From assembly GCA_011390785.1 (NCBI GenBank), contig JAABRR010000032.1, forward strand, positions 1 through 43,998: a DNA stretch of 43,998 nt. The letters run 5' to 3'. Made by a program: the position numbers and the translations under genes. Source of the DNA: Sphingobacteriia bacterium. Lineage in GTDB: Bacteria > Bacteroidota > Bacteroidia > Bacteroidales > UBA7960. The notes under the pieces are model-generated. The model was not told where the DNA came from and did not search any database. It was given only the letters and a program-made list of their open reading frames with translations. Shown here one piece after another: positions 41,278 to 43,998 of this stretch (the first letter of the stretch is position 1; every line of letters starts with the position of its first letter).

Positions 41278-41298
41278 TGGAAGGTGGAAGTTGGAAGA
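41278..41298. repeat. Heptad tandem repeat, 3 copies of TGGAAGN
   Basis: Three contiguous units TGGAAGG, TGGAAGT and TGGAAGA upstream of the polyol dehydrogenase start. Confidence 0.7.
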
Positions 41299-41318
41299 AC
41301 GCCAACTGCTAAATCCAT

Positions 41319-41346
41319 TATCAATTACCAATTATTTATTATTTAA
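41319..41346. repeat. Heptad tandem repeat, 4 degenerate copies
   Basis: Units TATCAAT, TACCAAT, TATTTAT and TATTTAA. The second unit is identical to a unit of the array before the antiporter gene (14640-14684). Confidence 0.6.
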
Positions 41347-41376
41347 TGTCGTTTAGTTAAGGATATAGCACTACCT

Positions 41377-41466
41377 GATTCCCCCTTCGAAGGGGGTTAG
41401 GGGGATGTTTTAAATTGTACTGCTCGCTAAATGCATCCCCCCTGCCCCCTTCAAAGGGGGAGTTGA
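41377..41466. repeat. REP-like inverted repeat with CCCCCTTCGAAGGGGG cores
   Basis: Two 16-base palindromic cores, CCCCCTTCGAAGGGGG (41381-41396) and CCCCCTTCAAAGGGGG (41445-41460), each flanked by a GGGGGATG/CATCCCCC extension. The two halves (about 35 bases each) are inverted copies with a central AT-rich spacer of about 20 bases, so the whole can fold into one long hairpin. G/C-rich runs like these stand out strongly in AT-rich intergenic DNA. It may be a MITE/REP-type element; I cannot search for other copies. Confidence 0.8.
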
Positions 41467-41544
41467 TTCTACATATCAATAATATAAATACCATCTTTTA
41501 AACTATGTGTTATTAATACGGTTTAAAATACTTAATTAAACGAT

Positions 41545-41579
41545 ATTCATTCTTCATTCTTCAATCTTCATTCTTCATT
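41545..41579. repeat. Heptad tandem repeat, 5 copies of CTTCATT
   Basis: Units ATTCATT, CTTCATT, CTTCAAT, CTTCATT and CTTCATT, ending 6 bases before the DUF1080 stop codon (minus strand). Confidence 0.85.
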
Positions 41580-41585
41580 AATACT

Positions 41586-42326
41586 TTAAAGCTCTCTTAT
41601 CCAGATATTTCTAAAACTAACCAGGTCTCCGTGATCCTGGAGCATGAGGGGTTCTTTCATGCTATGTGCTTTGTACTGGGGTAAACCGATAAATTCAGTT
41701 GTGCCAAGCAGGGTTACGTTGTTCTGAACCAAAACCCCATTGTGAATAACAGTTACGGTTGCCGGATGTGTTACCCGACCCTGATCATTGAATCGCGGAG
41801 CCATGAAAATGATATCGTAGGTTTGCCATTCGCCTGGTGCTTTACATGCATTGGCCAGCGGAATATGCTGTTTGTAAACCGATGCCGTTTGTCCGTTGGG
41901 GTAGGTGGTGTTTTCGTAACAATCCAGTACCTGAACTTCATATCTGCCCATCAGAAAAACCCCGCTGTTGCCGCGTCCCTGGCCTTCGCCCTTAACAACT
42001 TCAGGTGCCCGCCATTCAATGTGTAGCTGCACATCGCCAAAGCCTTGTTTTGTTTTGATGCCACCGGTTCCTGGTTTTACTGTCATGGCTCCATCGGCAA
42101 CTGTCCATTCAGTTGCATTGCCATCGGAGTTAACCCAGTTGCTGAGATTAGTTCCATCAAATAAAATAATGGCATCAGAAGGGGCTGATGTGCCCTGGCC
42201 GGGTATTACAATAGGTGGAACAGGTTCCCAGACATCGGTTACTTCGTGTTCGTTTCTTTGTGCCTGCATAGTTAAGGGAAGAATTAATAATACAATAAGG
42301 AGTGATTTTAGATTAATCTTTTTCAT
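41586..42326 (-). CDS. Secreted DUF1080 (3-keto-disaccharide hydrolase domain) protein
   Basis: A 246-residue exported protein with a signal peptide (about 1-23, ending MQAQ) and a single DUF1080 concanavalin-like domain from about residue 50: IILFDGTNLSNWVNSDG, WTVADGAMTVKPGTGGIKTKQ, DVQLHIEWRAPE, GNSGVFLMGRYEVQVLD, and YKAHSMKEPLMLQDHGD with SFRNIWIREL at the end. All hallmark stretches of the family are present. Members include 3-keto-glucoside hydrolases; the substrate is presumably a periplasmic or extracellular oxidised glycoside. No partner Gfo/Idh dehydrogenase for making the 3-keto sugar is adjacent. Confidence 0.9.
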   Translation of the reverse strand: MKKINLKSLLIVLLILPLTMQAQRNEHEVTDVWEPVPPIVIPGQGTSAPSDAIILFDGTNLSNWVNSDGNATEWTVADGAMTVKPGTGGIKTKQGFGDVQLHIEWRAPEVVKGEGQGRGNSGVFLMGRYEVQVLDCYENTTYPNGQTASVYKQHIPLANACKAPGEWQTYDIIFMAPRFNDQGRVTHPATVTVIHNGVLVQNNVTLLGTTEFIGLPQYKAHSMKEPLMLQDHGDLVSFRNIWIREL

Positions 42327-42906
42327 CTGTTTATAATTTGATTAAAGTGGTTAGATGCAGCTTGCCAACAATAATCTGACTGCATGTTTTACCATCCTGC
42401 GAATTATATTCATCCGCGTGTGTGTCAATATTATTGTCATGGCTCGGTTCATCATAATTTATGTTTGAATGTTAGGAATTGAGTCATTTCCGAGATTTCT
42501 ATTTTGCCATAGATAGGTTCAAAACAAGATTATTAAGTTGATTTAGGCAAGTCAGTTATTAAACACTGACAAAGGTATATGAAATTGTATATTTTTTTGG
42601 CGTTAATTTACACCCCGGGAACTACATGGTTTTCGTGGGAATGTTTTTCATTAATATTACTGCCCGATAACGCCCACTGACCCTGCTGGCTTCGCTGAAT
42701 CGTCTTTGGATGTCTTAAGACAGGCCTCACTTACGACTGAGGAAGATGGATGCAAAATTAAGTTCTGAGTCTGTTCCGAAAAGTAATTAATGATATTTAG
42801 AATAAAACCTAATAGTTTAATTTACAGGAATACAGTTAGTTGCGAGCTTTCCGCAGAAATGGGATCATGGGTATTGGACTATTCGGGGTGGACTCAGTAT
42901 TTAATT
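42327..42906. other. Intergenic region with a possible element remnant
   Basis: 580 bases without a convincing gene. The stretch 42657-42830 reads open on the minus strand, ending ...SVGVIGQ at a TAA (42657-42659), but I see no ATG and recognise no family. GGCGTTA (42599-42605) and TAACGCC (42668-42674) are 7-bp inverted arms. The GC content is higher than in other gaps. It may be a decayed mobile element or repeat copy. Confidence 0.4.
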
Positions 42907-43800
42907 TTATTTTACAACAATTAGTTTTTCCCGAAAAACGGAATAGCCTGTTTGAATTAGTACGGTATATATACCTGTTTTGAAAGCATGCAAATTCAGG
43001 ACGCTCAATTTATCTGTAATTTTCATCTGGATCAGGATTCTCCCGTTGATATCCAGAATTGTTAATATACTTTCAGTTACATGAGCATGATCGATGGTTA
43101 TCATTAAAGTTGAATTTGCCGGATTAGGAAAAATACAATATCCGACATTGCCTTGTTCTTTATTGACAGAATTGGTATTCAACACACACCCTTCGAAAAA
43201 GGGCGAACTTGTTTGATACAAAAGTTCATCGTTTAGATGCATGCAACTCATAAAGGCCCAATCAACCCCATATAATTTGTAAAACAAACCTGAATTGGGG
43301 CCAACTCCTTCTATAAACTTAAGATTTTCATCCCAAGTTTCGCTAAATCGATCAAATCGAATAATTTTTCTATCGTTTAGATAGTATATACTATCTACTT
43401 TTGTCCAATATCCGGGTTCAATTTCGATAGAATCAGCAAGATTCAAACTCATATCCATAATTAAAATCTCATCGGTTCCTGTTGGCTCTGTCAACCATAA
43501 TCGGCCATGTAATGTGTCTTCTCTTAGTTTTCCATAATACTCGTATTCGCCATAGGTATGAAAATCGGAATAAAAGTAAACAGGATGATGGGCAGAATCC
43601 GGTTGATGTCGAACAATTATTTTTGCCATAAACACTCCTGGCATGTCCCATGCTGCAACATCCCAAACTGTGGAATCTGGTTGTAGGATTCTTTGGTAAG
43701 AATTAGAATCTTTTATTATATCAGAGTTCTTTAAATTATACTCCCCCCTGGCAAACATTACAGAAAGCAGTAATAATGGGGCAATTATTATTTTTTTCAT
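42907..43800 (-). CDS. T9SS cargo protein with type A sorting domain, function unknown
   Basis: A 297-residue exported protein with an N-terminal signal peptide (about 1-19, ending RGEYN) and a C-terminal type A T9SS sorting domain (about 222-297: IFPNPANSTLMITID, SILTILDINGRIL, LNLHAFKTGIYTVLIQT, KLIVVK). The central 200 residues contain short beta-rich stretches and several tryptophans, but I do not recognise a family. It should be secreted across the outer membrane by T9SS. A second protein with the same kind of tail lies just upstream at the window edge; tandem copies of such small cargo proteins are common in this phylum. Confidence 0.85.
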   Translation of the reverse strand: MKKIIIAPLLLLSVMFARGEYNLKNSDIIKDSNSYQRILQPDSTVWDVAAWDMPGVFMAKIIVRHQPDSAHHPVYFYSDFHTYGEYEYYGKLREDTLHGRLWLTEPTGTDEILIMDMSLNLADSIEIEPGYWTKVDSIYYLNDRKIIRFDRFSETWDENLKFIEGVGPNSGLFYKLYGVDWAFMSCMHLNDELLYQTSSPFFEGCVLNTNSVNKEQGNVGYCIFPNPANSTLMITIDHAHVTESILTILDINGRILIQMKITDKLSVLNLHAFKTGIYTVLIQTGYSVFREKLIVVK

Positions 43801-43867
43801 ACTTATTATTTTTTTGGGTAACTATTCGGGTATTTAGACTGATGGCTGGATTATAAAGGTTTCCAGG

Positions 43868-43998
43868 TTATAGTTTAACTATTTTCTTCGATACGAAATG
43901 CTGTGAATTACCGGCTCTGATAATATACAATCCACTGTCCCAATGAGCAACATTTATACTCAGTTGGGTAATGTTTTCGGAAGAACGGTATTGGTAAA
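43868..43998 (-). CDS. T9SS type A sorting domain, C-terminal fragment (cut by right edge)
   Basis: The last 43 codons of a minus-strand gene ending with TAA at 43868-43870. The peptide reads ITQLSINVAHWDSGLYIIRA and ends FVSKKIVKL, the last strands of a type A T9SS sorting domain (L...W.SGLY...R.G...KK...). The stop is 68 bases upstream of the next gene's start, so the two could be cotranscribed. The body of the protein lies outside the window. Confidence 0.8.
   Translation of the reverse strand, partial: YQYRSSENITQLSINVAHWDSGLYIIRAGNSQHFVSKKIVKL

Larger units (their letters stand above)
41230..41585. other. Repeat-rich intergenic region
   Basis: No gene. It contains three short heptad arrays (41278-41298, 41319-41346, 41545-41579) and a REP-like inverted repeat (41377-41466), each listed. 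This concentration of repeats is the highest in the window. Confidence 0.75.

Noticed and set aside
41545-41579. Heptad array as a CRISPR or origin iteron array
   Set aside because: Units are 7 bases, contiguous without spacers, and no rep, dnaA or cas gene is nearby.

Overview
The window looks like chromosomal DNA from a member of the Bacteroidota, probably Bacteroidales/Marinilabiliales-like. That placement is my inference. It rests on a giant surface protein with a gliding-motility-type C-terminal domain, PorP/SprF and PorE-like proteins, two type IX secretion (T9SS) sorting tails, TonB-dependent receptors with carboxypeptidase-regulatory N-terminal domains, DUF4249 and HYC_CC_PP family proteins, and promoters of the TAnnTTTG type. 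There is no phage, integrase, CRISPR array or rRNA. One tRNA gene (Pro, CGG) is present.

Layout. (1) 1-971: start of a lipoprotein gene running off the left edge, then a long palindrome-rich intergenic region. (2) 972-12043: an SprB-like trio (1863-aa adhesin, PorP/SprF, PorE-like OmpA protein), then a TPR sensor histidine kinase followed by a frameshifted remnant of a LytTR response regulator. (3) 12052-15712: tRNA-Pro, a pterin gene pair (queD/PTPS, folE), fabD and a Na+/Ca2+ antiporter. (4) 15736-19978, minus strand: GH109-like secreted glycosidase, N-acetylhexosamine kinase-like phosphotransferase and ROK regulator, a plausible amino-sugar salvage locus. (5) 20050-27111, minus strand: a seven-gene nucleotide-sugar operon (aminotransferase, acetyltransferase, UDP-sugar dehydrogenase, galE, rfbB, WbpP-like epimerase, CpsB-type phosphatase) with no glycosyltransferase or flippase. 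(6) 27322-30659: waaA, a four-TM 'holin-like' protein and a DUF4139 (MuiA-like) protein. (7) 30746-35345, minus strand: iron-type alcohol dehydrogenase, DUF4249 lipoprotein and a TonB-dependent receptor. (8) 35495-39122: a compact cassette for a soft metal, probably copper: secreted HMA protein, cytosolic HMA chaperone, Cys-rich HYC_CC_PP protein, and a TonB receptor whose only two cysteines are adjacent. (9) 39405-43998: SRAP/YedK protein, Zn polyol dehydrogenase, DUF1080 protein and two T9SS cargo proteins, the last cut by the right edge. The intergenic regions here hold heptad tandem repeats and a REP-like inverted repeat.

Most worth following up: the metal cassette with the dense palindromes in front of the HYC_CC_PP gene; the decayed LytTR regulator beside an intact kinase; the 4-6-4 repeat architecture of the adhesin with a conserved Cys pair in each of the six central repeats; and the GH109-kinase-ROK locus. 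All functional statements come from reading motifs by eye. No database search was run.
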